A stretch of 49,137 nt of DNA from an uncultured Bacteroidota bacterium (GCA_902802755.1 CADCNH010000021.1:1-49137), one strand, 5' to 3'; shown: positions 22,207-30,851, counted from the stretch's first letter. The notes: a model not told the origin generated them from the sequence alone. Made by a program: numbers and translations.

Positions 22207-23928
22207 CTATTCTCCCGTCAAATACATAACCATTCTTCCGTTGTCGTATAGTTCAACCGTGATGTTGTGATATGTCCACATCAAATATTTGCTCTCTTTG
22301 CCTGCTTGAACAGGTTCCTTGCCTGTCAGTCGTGTCAGGATTTGGCGTACTTGCGTATGCTTTTGTTTCACATTGGCCATTGTCCCGGAGCTGCGGGTGT
22401 CGGAATTGTAACAGTTGGTTTTTAACCACTCAAAAAAGACACCTCTAACAACAGAATCACTTTTATGCACACAATAGTCCACCGACAAGGTCTTTTTGCT
22501 ATCGACTACGGTGTAGTAACTTATTTTCCCAAATTTGTTCGTTTGAGTGCTTTTCGGGAAATAATCATTGGCTAATTCCCTGAACTCTCCTTGACAAGTA
22601 GCCTGCAATGCCTTCTCCACACTGTCTATCTGCGAAAGGGTCAGATGGTCGAGATTATTCAAAAGGAATTGAAGCAACGGTTTGATGTTATCCGTGCCGA
22701 TATAGGACAGTGAATCCTGATTATGAATAATATGGCAGATGTGAATGAGCGTATCTTGGATTTCCAGCACACCATACGAATTCTTGTTTTCTTTAAATTG
22801 CTCAAAACATTGGTTCGGAGCAGGATTATCACCCCTAAAGCAATCAATCCATTGAAAAAAATGATATCGATGCCCAAAGTCAAACTTGTTAAGCAGTTTT
22901 CCGTCTTCAAGTTGGGCTATGTATGTTTTTTCCTTTGTATTCACCAAATAGTAAATATCCCCATTAGTCAAAAATGCGTCTGAAAACACGGAGTCATAAG
23001 TTTTTTCGTCCCACAAATTGTACTTGTCTTCTCTGCCAGTGAAATGGAATAAAGTAGGAACAGGGGTGGTGCTTAGAGATTCTTCGCTTCCCCAACTACC
23101 AAGGTTATATAGATATTTATAACCATCACGGACAACAGCCTCGTAGGTATGATTGTCTTCACATAATTGTGCCTTCCCTTTCAAAGAAATCAAGGTATCC
23201 ACTTTGCTGTGCCGAATGAAATAATAGACGCCGTCTTTTTTGATGATGCGTGATAATTTTCCGGGCAAAATATACTGACAGTGTGTTTCTATAAATTCAG
23301 GATGGTTAGGCTTTACCGTAACGGAGGTGGAACTGTCCCAAAAATCGCTGCTTACTTGAGGCGTACTATAGCGAGTGTCAACATACGACATTTTCTTTTC
23401 CATAAACCAAGTGTATGCTCCCCATTCGCCCACATCAACAACAGCGACACTGTACAGGTCGTCATCATATATCAGATTGGAAACCACTTCAACGGGCTCC
23501 CATTGCCATGTATCCATATCAAAATAATAACCTCCTTGTTCATTGCGAAGATGATATGGGCTTAAGTAAAGGGTGTCGTGACGAACAAAAAGGTCACCAT
23601 AAGAGTTTCCTTGAAAATCTTTGGGCAAACTCACCTCCACAATATCTTTCCCATCTTCAGAAATGACCAATAAACGGTTCCTCGATACCCAAAAGTCATA
23701 GATTTGTTGATCCTCGAAAATGCAGAAGTAAAAGCCATGGTATTTGGCCGACCATTTCATTGTAAACTCCGAAATAGGACTTATGTAATCGGCGGCGTTA
23801 ATCCGTATGGTATCTTCCACCACCTTGAATTGTTGTGCCCGCACTGGAATTGCTATTGCCAAGAATAACAGTACCGTCATAATGCGGAAACAAAACCTAA
23901 TACGAAAGGATATAAAAGGTGATTTCAT
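22207..23928 (-). CDS. Large exported hypothetical protein (intact paralogue)
   Basis: A 573-aa protein. The start is ATG 23928 (MKSPFISF) or 23880 (MTVLLFLAIAIPVRAQQ), the latter giving a normal signal peptide. Short repeated blocks of the type 'xFYFCIFEDQQIYDFWV', 'DLFVRHDTLYLSPY' and 'AYTWFMEKK' suggest a beta-propeller or sandwich, not proven. Two smaller ORFs upstream (26114-25491 and 25501-24533) are the halves of a paralogue, identical in many places (YIGTDNI-PLL, VVRDxYKYLY). No named family. Last gene of a leftward chain with msrA 27 bases before it. Confidence 0.75.
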   Translation of the reverse strand: MKSPFISFRIRFCFRIMTVLLFLAIAIPVRAQQFKVVEDTIRINAADYISPISEFTMKWSAKYHGFYFCIFEDQQIYDFWVSRNRLLVISEDGKDIVEVSLPKDFQGNSYGDLFVRHDTLYLSPYHLRNEQGGYYFDMDTWQWEPVEVVSNLIYDDDLYSVAVVDVGEWGAYTWFMEKKMSYVDTRYSTPQVSSDFWDSSTSVTVKPNHPEFIETHCQYILPGKLSRIIKKDGVYYFIRHSKVDTLISLKGKAQLCEDNHTYEAVVRDGYKYLYNLGSWGSEESLSTTPVPTLFHFTGREDKYNLWDEKTYDSVFSDAFLTNGDIYYLVNTKEKTYIAQLEDGKLLNKFDFGHRYHFFQWIDCFRGDNPAPNQCFEQFKENKNSYGVLEIQDTLIHICHIIHNQDSLSYIGTDNIKPLLQFLLNNLDHLTLSQIDSVEKALQATCQGEFRELANDYFPKSTQTNKFGKISYYTVVDSKKTLSVDYCVHKSDSVVRGVFFEWLKTNCYNSDTRSSGTMANVKQKHTQVRQILTRLTGKEPVQAGKESKYLMWTYHNITVELYDNGRMVMYLTGE

Positions 23929-23955
23929 AGGATTAATCGTGATTTATATTCGTCT

Positions 23956-24480
23956 TCATTTCATTTTATCTTTCGCTGTCTTTGCAAATTCGAAGAGCGA
24001 TTGGGGCAGGTGGCAGTAGCCAGAGGGATTCTTGTCGAGGTAGTCCTGATGATACTCCTCGGCGGTGTAGAAACGCTCCAGCGGCTGCTTTTCCACGGCC
24101 AATGGCTGACCGTAATGCTGCTGTTCCTCGGCATATACCTTGTTGATCACAGGTAGGTCTTCGGCATCAGTATAGTAGATGCCTGTGCGGTAGCGTGTCC
24201 CCTCGTCATGGCCCTGCTTGTTCAAGCTCACAGGGTCAATGGCCTTGAAGAACATCCGCAGCAGAAATTCCAGACTCACCACCTCCGGATTATAAGTCAC
24301 ATGGACTGTTTCGGCATAACCTGTTTCGTCAGTGTAAACTTCCTTATAGTTCGGATTTTCAGTATGTCCGTTAGCGAAACCCACTTCGGTTTCCACAACG
24401 CCCTTAATCTGCTTGAAGAAGTGCTCCGTTCCCCAGAAGCAACCTCCTGCCAAGTATATCTCTTTTGTTTTTGTATTCAT
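23956..24480 (-). CDS. msrA: Peptide methionine sulfoxide reductase A
   Basis: About 174 aa from ATG 24480 (MNTKTKEIYLAGGCFWGTEHFF). GGCFWG (about 13-17) carries the catalytic Cys; GFANGHTENPNYKEVYTDETGYAETVHV and the region DPVSLNKQGHDEGTRYRTGIYY complete the MsrA core, and AEEYHQDYLDKNPSGYCHL is the usual end. It reduces methionine-S-sulfoxide in proteins, using thioredoxin. Cytoplasmic; no MsrB fusion. It sits between the split and the intact lipoprotein paralogues with short gaps, so it may be transcribed with them. The alternative upstream ATG at 24507 lies in a scar of a DUF3298 gene. Confidence 0.95.
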   Translation of the reverse strand: MNTKTKEIYLAGGCFWGTEHFFKQIKGVVETEVGFANGHTENPNYKEVYTDETGYAETVHVTYNPEVVSLEFLLRMFFKAIDPVSLNKQGHDEGTRYRTGIYYTDAEDLPVINKVYAEEQQHYGQPLAVEKQPLERFYTAEEYHQDYLDKNPSGYCHLPQSLFEFAKTAKDKMK

Positions 24481-24503
24481 TTTTAAGGTTTTAATATTGT
24501 TTT

Positions 24504-24533
24504 TCAAAGCATTGCATCCGGACCGAAGAAATC
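24504..24533 (-). pseudogene. Scar of a DUF3298 lipoprotein C-terminus
   Basis: Right after the stop of the 24533-25501 ORF, the minus strand reads DFFGPDAML then TGA. The bases AAGC-TGC-TCCGGACCGAAGA match the end of the DUF3298 lipoprotein gene (19734-19762) at 22 of 27 positions. A leftover of a paralogous gene end that was replaced. Confidence 0.6.
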
Positions 24534-25501
24534 TATTTTTCCATTAAATACATTACCATTCGTCCGTCTTCGTATAATTTTATTATGATATTGCGGTATT
24601 CCCAAAGTAAGTACGTGCTTCTTTCGACTCTTTTTACAGGTTCCCTGCCTATCAGCCGAGTCAGAATCCGCCGTACTTCCTCCGTCTTCTGCTTCTCTAA
24701 ACCAAGTTCATAGTAGTCATTATAACATATATCACTTTTCGGATTTTTATCCCAATCGAAAAAGGCCCCGCTGACCATAGAACTGCTTGTATTCACGCAG
24801 TATGACACTGTGAACATTTGTTTATCATCAATTACCGTATAATATTTGATTTGCTTATACTTCCCCGTTTGATATTCATCAGGATAATATTTATTGGCCA
24901 GTTCCTTAAACCGTCCGTATGATGTTGCCTGTAGGGATTTCTCCATTTCATCTACCTGAGTATAGGTCAGGTGGTCGAAGTGATTCAAAAGATAGGTCAG
25001 CAATGGCTCAATATTGTCTGTACCGATATAGGGCAAAGTGTCTTGCTTATGTTTAATATGACGAATGTGAATCAGCTTGTCCTGAATTTCCATCACACCA
25101 TAAGAATTTTCATTCTCCCTGAATAGCATAAAGCACTGGTTCGGGGCTGCATTGAGCCCCCTACGGGAACCATACCATTTGAAGAAATCATATCTTCGTC
25201 CAAAATCAATCACATTATGCATTTTATCGCCTTTCAATTGCGCAATATAGCTGCTTTCCTTCGTGTTCACCACATAATACAACTGATTATCCGTCAAAAA
25301 AGCATTATGGAAGAGCGTATCATAGACCTTCTCGTCCCACCAATTGTCTTCGTCAACACCTTCGAATTGAAAGAGAGTGGGAACAGGAGTAGTGGTTAAA
25401 GAGTCTTCGCTTTTCCAACTACCAAGGCTATATAAATATTTATAATCATCACGGACAACAGCCTCGTAGGTATGATCGTTTTCACATAATTTAATAGACA
25501 T
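24533..25501 (-). CDS. C-terminal half of a split paralogue of the 573-aa protein
   Basis: 322 aa. It begins MSIKLCENDHTYEAVVRDDYKYLYSLGSW, which matches LCEDNHTYEAVVRDGYKYLYNLGSW of the intact 22207-23928 protein, and stays collinear to its end (RMVMYLMEK against RMVMYLTGE). The ATG (25501) lies 8 bases before the TAA of the N-terminal half, so the two ORFs overlap by 11 bases in different frames (ATGTCTATTAA), which could still allow coupled translation. About 20 residues of the intact protein (YFIRH to GKAQ) are missing at the junction. No signal peptide of its own, so alone it would be stranded in the cytoplasm. Confidence 0.75.
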   Translation of the reverse strand: MSIKLCENDHTYEAVVRDDYKYLYSLGSWKSEDSLTTTPVPTLFQFEGVDEDNWWDEKVYDTLFHNAFLTDNQLYYVVNTKESSYIAQLKGDKMHNVIDFGRRYDFFKWYGSRRGLNAAPNQCFMLFRENENSYGVMEIQDKLIHIRHIKHKQDTLPYIGTDNIEPLLTYLLNHFDHLTYTQVDEMEKSLQATSYGRFKELANKYYPDEYQTGKYKQIKYYTVIDDKQMFTVSYCVNTSSSMVSGAFFDWDKNPKSDICYNDYYELGLEKQKTEEVRRILTRLIGREPVKRVERSTYLLWEYRNIIIKLYEDGRMVMYLMEK

Positions 25502-26114
25502 TGTCCTTTTTGATAATTCGCGATATGTTTTTGGTCATGATATATTGATTCACTTTCGCTTTTGTTTCAGAAGGCTTTTCCATAAACCAAGTATAGGCTC
25601 CCCATTCTCCCATATCTACATAGGCTACGTTGTATTGATTATCCTCATAAATCACATCAGGAATCAGCTCTAAAGGCTGCCATTTCCATTGTTCCATGTT
25701 AAAATAATAACCATTTTGCTCACAAAGGTAAGGCTTTAAGAAAAGCGTATCATGTCGTACAAAAAGGTCTGCATAATGATCGTTTTTCAACTCATAGGGC
25801 AAATCAACTTCTTTAACCTCCTTTCCATCTTCGGGAAAGACCAATAACCGATTCTTACATATCCTATGCTCATAGATTTGTTCATCTCGGAAAATACAGA
25901 AATAGAAGCCTTGGTATTTAGCCGCCCCTATCATTTCAAAAGTTGAAATCGGGCTTATAAAGATCGCCTCATCAATCCATACAGTATCCTCAAGAAGAAA
26001 AAATTGGTCAGCCAATTCCTTCATCCTTGGGCCACTGTCCTCATCTTTTGGTTTACAAGCACCTGCTATGAGAGCCAAGAAAAAAATAATTGCTATGAGC
26101 TTTGATTTATTCAT
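25491..26114 (-). CDS. N-terminal half of a split lipoprotein paralogue
   Basis: About 207 aa from ATG 26114 (MNKSKLIAIIFFLALIAGACKPKDED). The lipobox LIAGAC gives a lipid-modified Cys at about 20. The intact paralogue at 22207-23928 instead has a plain signal peptide; this N-terminus resembles that of the DUF3298 lipoprotein (LVLGACKQKN), so the gene is a mosaic. The rest matches the intact paralogue (ISPISTFEMIGAAKYQGFYFCIF, DLFVRHDTLFLKPY, GEWGAYTWFMEK) and stops with TAA at IIKKDNVY. The 573-aa gene continues there with YFIRHSK. A longer start at 26183 would overlap the upstream Fe-S gene and is rejected. Confidence 0.75.
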   Translation of the reverse strand: MNKSKLIAIIFFLALIAGACKPKDEDSGPRMKELADQFFLLEDTVWIDEAIFISPISTFEMIGAAKYQGFYFCIFRDEQIYEHRICKNRLLVFPEDGKEVKEVDLPYELKNDHYADLFVRHDTLFLKPYLCEQNGYYFNMEQWKWQPLELIPDVIYEDNQYNVAYVDMGEWGAYTWFMEKPSETKAKVNQYIMTKNISRIIKKDNVY

Positions 26115-26146
26115 GTTTCTTTTGTTATCAGGAACTTCTATATATT

Positions 26147-26965
26147 CTATTTCAGTGCCTTCACGGGGCATTCCTTCTTGCATTTATTACATAGTATACA
26201 CTCCGTGGCATTTTTGCGTTGGCGTGAATCGCTGTTCACCTCGACATCCATCGGGCAGACTTTCAGGCATTTGCCGCAATGGATACATTTCTCCTCATCG
26301 CAGCGGATGCGGAGCAGGGAGAAATAGCTCATCGGCTTGAGGAAGACCGTGATGGGGCAGATGTACTTGCAGAAAGCGCGGTTGTCCTTGAAAATCAATG
26401 CCAGGGTGATGCCAACCACATAATAGACCAAATTGCCGATGAGGAAGAGCACGAACAGGGTGTGTTTGGTAGCTTTGCCGAAATGGAACAACAGGAGGAT
26501 AAGGATTAACGACAGCGCAAACATGATGTAACGAATAAAGCCCAGCTTCTTTCGTGGCCCTTGCGGCTCTTTGTAAGGCAACAGGTCGAGAATCATGGCC
26601 GTCCAGCAGCAATAGCCGCACCAACCCCTGCCGAACAGCAGCGGACCGAAAATCTTGGCGACGGCATAATGCAACACCCCTGCCCCAAAGAAGCCTGAAA
26701 GCAGGTAATACCAGAAACCCTCTATCTGCATGTTCTCCCTGCAAATCAGGCCGAGGAAAACGAACATATAGAGCCCAACGCCGAACTGGACAAACTCGCG
26801 GGCATATTTCTTTCCAGCGGCAGACAGCACCATTCCAACCCCTATACAGATACCTATGTATGTAAAATTGAGGAAAAAGAATAAATTGCCTGTGGCCAGC
26901 CATAATGACACAGCGAGAACCTCAAATGCGGCGAACAGGATGATGGCGGCTTTGAATTTTTTCAT
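26147..26965 (-). CDS. Membrane 4Fe-4S protein, NapH/NosR-like
   Basis: 272 aa. Five or six membrane helices (about 5-50, 56-78, 87-106, 140-160, 170-190). The loop GRGWCGYCCWTAMILDLLPY and later FCKYICPITVFLKPMSYFSLL are the CxxCxxxC-type Cys motifs of the NapH/NosR/CcoG group. The C-terminus has two ferredoxin-type clusters: CIHCGKCLKVCPMDVEV and CILCNKCKKECPVKAL. It probably moves electrons across the inner membrane from a quinol-like donor. Partners are not evident; VanX-like and lipoprotein genes flank it with gaps of about 30 bases. Confidence 0.85.
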   Translation of the reverse strand: MKKFKAAIILFAAFEVLAVSLWLATGNLFFFLNFTYIGICIGVGMVLSAAGKKYAREFVQFGVGLYMFVFLGLICRENMQIEGFWYYLLSGFFGAGVLHYAVAKIFGPLLFGRGWCGYCCWTAMILDLLPYKEPQGPRKKLGFIRYIMFALSLILILLLFHFGKATKHTLFVLFLIGNLVYYVVGITLALIFKDNRAFCKYICPITVFLKPMSYFSLLRIRCDEEKCIHCGKCLKVCPMDVEVNSDSRQRKNATECILCNKCKKECPVKALK

Positions 26966-26995
26966 GAGTTACGTTTCGTGGAATCTTTCTTCAAA

Positions 26996-27775
26996 TTATA
27001 GCTGCTTTACCGGAAAGGTGAAATAGGTGTCAGGGTAGGGCTCATTGATCAACGTGAAGTGCCACCATTCCTCGTCGTATGGCTTGAAACCGTGGCGTAA
27101 CATGGCACGACGAAGAATCATACGGTTCTCGAATTGCTCGGCAGTGATAGTGCGGCCAGAGGGACTGTTGCAAATGCCTGTATATTCACCTGTTTCGGGA
27201 TTGCCGCCAAAATCGGGATGACTTTCGTAACCGAACCAGTCAAAAGTACCCCCCATATCCACTTCTTTCTCTGTATTCATGTCAAAAAGTGTCAAATCGA
27301 CGGTGGAACCACGTGAATGACCGCTGCGGCGAGCGATATAACCTAAATCGAAGAGACTGTCTCTTGGTACATCCGGATAAAAATAGGGCTTCATCAGTGT
27401 GTCGTTGATGTCATTACCCCAACGCATGAAATGATCTACACCCATCTGCGGACGATAAGCGTCGTAAATTTTCAGACGGTAACCTTGTGCTTTCAACTCA
27501 TCGCTTACGACTTTGAGACTGTCGGCAGCTTGGCGTGTAAGCAATGCGGTGGGTTCTAGATATCCGTCTATGCGTGCCCCCACAAAATTGTAAGTGCTGT
27601 AATAGCGGATTTCAAGAATGGCGTCCGGAACGACCTCCGTAATCACTACAAAATTGCTGGCGTCTTCTGTGGCTACATACGCTTCCTCTTCCGCACTCTT
27701 TGAAGTGGATTTTTGGGTGCAGGATGCGAAAAAGATACCTGATATTACCCCGAATGCAATAAGTAAATTTCTCAT
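26996..27775 (-). CDS. D-alanyl-D-alanine dipeptidase (VanX-like, M15D)
   Basis: A 259-aa lipoprotein (SGIFFASCTQKS, Cys about 19). The M15D motifs are intact: RPQMGVDHFMRWG (about 106), SGHSRGSTVDLTLFDM with the zinc His and Asp (about 152), and EEWWHF with Glu and His (about 239). The family cleaves D-Ala-D-Ala and similar D,D- or D,L-dipeptides from peptidoglycan turnover. Without vanH/vanA neighbours a resistance role is not suggested; cell-wall peptide recycling is more likely. Own -7 box at 27818-27825. First of the chain leading to msrA. Confidence 0.9.
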   Translation of the reverse strand: MRNLLIAFGVISGIFFASCTQKSTSKSAEEEAYVATEDASNFVVITEVVPDAILEIRYYSTYNFVGARIDGYLEPTALLTRQAADSLKVVSDELKAQGYRLKIYDAYRPQMGVDHFMRWGNDINDTLMKPYFYPDVPRDSLFDLGYIARRSGHSRGSTVDLTLFDMNTEKEVDMGGTFDWFGYESHPDFGGNPETGEYTGICNSPSGRTITAEQFENRMILRRAMLRHGFKPYDEEWWHFTLINEPYPDTYFTFPVKQL

Positions 27776-27817
27776 CTTTAATAATTTAAAAAAAATAGTG
27801 TTGTTTTGTTTCTAACG

Positions 27818-27825
27818 CAAAATTA
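27818..27825 (-). promoter_or_regulatory. -7 box of the VanX-like gene chain
   Basis: The minus strand reads TAATTTTG (TAnnTTTG), about 43 bases before ATG 27775. Confidence 0.55.
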
Positions 27826-27870
27826 CAAAATTTCTTTGATATTTTTTCTTTTTTATCGAAGCTAAAAGTC

Positions 27871-27901
27871 TTGAAAATATCAATAAATTTCATTATCTTT
27901 G
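27871..27901 (+). promoter_or_regulatory. Promoter of the carboxyltransferase gene
   Basis: TTG (27871-27873) and TATCTTTG (27894-27901) are 20 bases apart, the textbook Bacteroidota -33/-7 spacing. Leader of about 88 bases before ATG 27995. Confidence 0.7.
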
Positions 27902-27994
27902 CCATCTTTTTGAAGATGTTGGGATTGAGCCGTATTTTTTTGAAATTCAGAAGATTATATATAAAATAAATTGACGAATAAAATATAAATTGAC

Positions 27995-29785
27995 ATGGAA
28001 AAGAAGAAAGTTGAGTTTTGTCTTGTTTACCGCGATATGTGGCAATCATCAGGAAAGTATGTGCCTCGTGTCGATCAATTACTCGAAATTGCTCCAGTGA
28101 TTATTGAGATGGGATGCTTTAGCCGTGTGGAAACCAATGGCGGAGCTTCCGAACAAGTGAATTTGCTCTATGGTGAGAATCCTAATAAAGCTGTGCGCCA
28201 GTGGTGCAAGCCTTTCAACGATGCTGGTATCAAGACACAGATGCTGGAGCGTGCTCTGAATGGACTGCGTATGTATCCGGTGCCGAAAGATGTACGTCGT
28301 CTTATGTTCAAGGTGAAGAAAGCCCAGGGCGTGGATATTGCCCGTTCTTTCTGCGGCCTCAATGACCATCGCAACCTTGAATGGTCTATCAAATATGCCA
28401 AAGAGGCTGGCATGATCTCCCAAGCTGCCCTCAGTATTACTTATTCTGATATCCATACAGTGGAATACTACATGGGTGTTGTGGACAAATGTGTGGAGTA
28501 CGGCTGCGATGAAATCGGCCTGAAAGATATGGCTGGTGTAGGTCGTCCCGTGATGTTAGGTCGTCTGGTGAAAGCCATTAAGGATAAATATCCGCATATC
28601 AAGGTGCAGTACCACGGCCATACAGGCCCCGGTTTCTCAGTGGCCTCTATGCTGGAAGTGTGCAGAAATGGTGCCGACATCGTCGATGTGGCCATGGAGC
28701 CGCTTTCATGGGGTATGGTGCATCCTGATGTCATTACTATTCAAGCTATGCTGAAAGATGCTGGCTTTGATGTGCCTGAAATCAATATGAACGCCTATAT
28801 GCAGGCCCGTGCGTTGACCCAGAAGTTTATGGATGATTTCTTGGGTTATTTTATTAATCCTAGAAATAAAATCATGACTTCTTTGTTGGTGGGATGTGGT
28901 CTTCCTGGCGGTATGATGGGCTCTCTGATGGCTGATCTTCGCGGGGCACAAAACGGTATCAACATGTTCCTGCGTAATGCAGGCAAAAAAGAACTGACCG
29001 AGGATGAATTGATGGTGATGATGTTCCAGGAAGTGCAGTATGTATGGCCGAAGGTGGGTAATCCGCCATTGGTAACGCCTTTCAGCCAGTATGTTAAGAA
29101 TATCGCTCTAATGAACATTATGCAGATGGCACAGGGCAAGCCGCGTTTCTCGCAGATGGATAAGAACACCTGGGATATGATTTTGGGCAAGACCGGTCAG
29201 CTGCCAGGTACTTTGGCTCCCGAAATTATAGATTTGGCTAAACAAAACGGCTATGAGTTCTACACGGGCGTGCCGCAGGATAATTATCCTGATGAACTGC
29301 CGAAATACATTAAGCTGATGGAAGAGCAGGGTTGGGACAGAGGTCAGGATGATGAGGAATTGTTTGAGTATGCTATGCATGAACGCCAGTATTTGGATTA
29401 CCGTTCAGGCGTGGCTAAACAGAAGTTTGAGGCTGAACTGGAAGAAGCAAAGAAAAAGTCTAATATCCAGGTGGTTATCAAGGAAATAAAAGCTCCGGAA
29501 GTGAAGAAGCAGGAGATTATAGACCGTGTGTTGGCTAAGGAACCTGAAGCCAAACAGGTGGTAGCCAATACCGACGGTGTTGTGATTTGGGAGCTGTCTG
29601 TGAACGAGCCATCGATGAGCAAGCCATTAGGTACTGCTTTTAAAGAAGGTGAACCAGTATGCTGGATCAACGCTTTCTATGGCATACAAGAAGTTCCAGC
29701 CTTGTATGAGGGCAAGTTGATAGAGGTGGTCGTGAAACCCGGTGAGAAAGTTCACAAAGGCGACATCATCGCCTTCTTGAAGTAA
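27995..29785 (+). CDS. pycB: Pyruvate/oxaloacetate carboxyltransferase (PycB/OadA type) with degenerate biotinyl domain
   Basis: 596 aa. A TIM-barrel carboxyltransferase of the HMGL-like type (VEFCLVYRDMWQSSGKY, then VETNGGASEQVNLLYGENP and QYHGHTGPGFSVA, which carries zinc-binding His). The PYC_OADA domain fills about 300-470. The C-terminus (GEPVCWINAFYGIQEVPALYEGKLIEV) has the biotinyl fold, but AMKM, where biotin is attached to Lys, reads AFYG. So it cannot carry biotin and must use a separate carrier, perhaps the protein at 35416-35859. It makes or splits oxaloacetate. Symbol tentative (oadA is equally possible). Confidence 0.85.
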   Translation: MEKKKVEFCLVYRDMWQSSGKYVPRVDQLLEIAPVIIEMGCFSRVETNGGASEQVNLLYGENPNKAVRQWCKPFNDAGIKTQMLERALNGLRMYPVPKDVRRLMFKVKKAQGVDIARSFCGLNDHRNLEWSIKYAKEAGMISQAALSITYSDIHTVEYYMGVVDKCVEYGCDEIGLKDMAGVGRPVMLGRLVKAIKDKYPHIKVQYHGHTGPGFSVASMLEVCRNGADIVDVAMEPLSWGMVHPDVITIQAMLKDAGFDVPEINMNAYMQARALTQKFMDDFLGYFINPRNKIMTSLLVGCGLPGGMMGSLMADLRGAQNGINMFLRNAGKKELTEDELMVMMFQEVQYVWPKVGNPPLVTPFSQYVKNIALMNIMQMAQGKPRFSQMDKNTWDMILGKTGQLPGTLAPEIIDLAKQNGYEFYTGVPQDNYPDELPKYIKLMEEQGWDRGQDDEELFEYAMHERQYLDYRSGVAKQKFEAELEEAKKKSNIQVVIKEIKAPEVKKQEIIDRVLAKEPEAKQVVANTDGVVIWELSVNEPSMSKPLGTAFKEGEPVCWINAFYGIQEVPALYEGKLIEVVVKPGEKVHKGDIIAFLK

Positions 29786-29800
29786 CATTCTGCTTCACTA

Positions 29801-29835
29801 TTAATTATTAATTGTTAACTGTTAACTGTTAACTG
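29801..29835. repeat. 7-bp tandem array abutting the CPBP start codon
   Basis: Units TTAATTA, TTAATTG and then TTAACTG three times end exactly at the A of ATG 29836. No other leader sequence separates array and start. Confidence 0.75.
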
Positions 29836-30780
29836 ATGGAAACCAACCCCTTTCCACCCGCAAGAATCCCTTTTTTTGAGGGGAAAAGTCGTTTTGTGCA
29901 AATTGTTATCTTCTTGGCTCTGATTGCAGGCTGCATGATAGTCGCTTCGGTATTGGGCGTAATTGTCGCCAGCATCTTTTATGGTCTCGGCACGCCGGCG
30001 GAAGCAAGCAATCAGGCAGCATATTATCGTATTATTCAGTCCTTCGGCTCCGTGGGTGCTTTTGTGTTTCCGGCTTTGTTATTCAGTTATCTTTCAGAGA
30101 ATAATTTCTTTAGCTATAACCAGATGAACAAAGGTCCGAAATACAGTATGGTCAATATTGTGCTGGTGATGTCCTTAGTGATTTTGCCCATTGTGTTAGC
30201 TCTGGCTGAGTGGAACTTGGGTTGGAAATTGCCAGAGTCATTGGCCGGGCTGGAGAACTGGATGCGTCGTTTGGATGAGCAAAACCAGGAGTTGGTGAAT
30301 CTAATGGCACATGACCCCAGATTCGGTATATTGTTCGTCAACCTTTTCGTGATGGCGGTGTTGCCGGCAGTAGGGGAAGAGTTATTGTTCAGGGGTACTA
30401 TCCAGCAGTTCTTGCATAAATGGATGAAAAGTCCGCATTGGGCTATCTGGATTACCGCATTTATTTTCAGTGCGATACACTTCCAGATTTCCGGTTTTAT
30501 TCCTCGCATGCTGATTGGCGCATATTTGGGTTATCTGTTTTATTGGAGCGGCTCACTTTGGTTGCCTATTATCGCACATTTCTTACACAATAGCTGGAGC
30601 ATTATTTCCGATTTCATTTTCTTGCGTCGTGGTATTGATGTGGAAAATATGCAGTTTTCGGATATTCAGGCTTGGCAGTATATTTTGGGTGTGGCGATAG
30701 TGTTAGCATTAGTGGGTGTTTTTTTGCTGTATAAATTAAGAATAGAAAATAATTCAGAATCCAAAATCCAAAATTCATAG
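29836..30780 (+). CDS. CPBP family intramembrane metalloprotease
   Basis: A 314-aa protein with eight or so helices. EELLFRG (about 180) and FIFSAIHFQ (about 215) hold the catalytic Glu-Glu and His of the CPBP/Rce1 family; IIAHFLHNSW (about 248) is the third motif. The family cleaves membrane proteins or processes peptides in the bilayer. The end of the gene (SESKIQNS) and its stop codon are themselves made of a 7-bp array. It follows the carboxyltransferase by 50 bases without a visible promoter, so it may be transcribed with it. Confidence 0.85.
   Translation: METNPFPPARIPFFEGKSRFVQIVIFLALIAGCMIVASVLGVIVASIFYGLGTPAEASNQAAYYRIIQSFGSVGAFVFPALLFSYLSENNFFSYNQMNKGPKYSMVNIVLVMSLVILPIVLALAEWNLGWKLPESLAGLENWMRRLDEQNQELVNLMAHDPRFGILFVNLFVMAVLPAVGEELLFRGTIQQFLHKWMKSPHWAIWITAFIFSAIHFQISGFIPRMLIGAYLGYLFYWSGSLWLPIIAHFLHNSWSIISDFIFLRRGIDVENMQFSDIQAWQYILGVAIVLALVGVFLLYKLRIENNSESKIQNS
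30746..30780. repeat. 7-bp array forming the CPBP C-terminus and stop codon
   Basis: Units AAAATAA, TTCAGAA, TCCAAAA, TCCAAAA and TTCATAG; the last contains the TAG stop. They encode the tail NNSESKIQNS. Confidence 0.6.
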
Positions 30781-30807
30781 CCTAATTAAACATTTTAATA
30801 AAAATTG

Positions 30808-30815
30808 TATCTTTG
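30808..30815 (+). promoter_or_regulatory. -7 box of the TlpA-like gene
   Basis: TATCTTTG (TAnnTTTG), about 37 bases before ATG 30852. Confidence 0.6.
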
Positions 30816-30851
30816 TATTTTATAATCAATCAAAAATTCAAATAAAAAAAT

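Noticed and set aside
26996..27775. VanX-like gene as part of a glycopeptide resistance cluster
   Set aside because: There is no vanH, vanA or vanRS nearby, and the protein is a lipoprotein as in cell-wall recycling enzymes.
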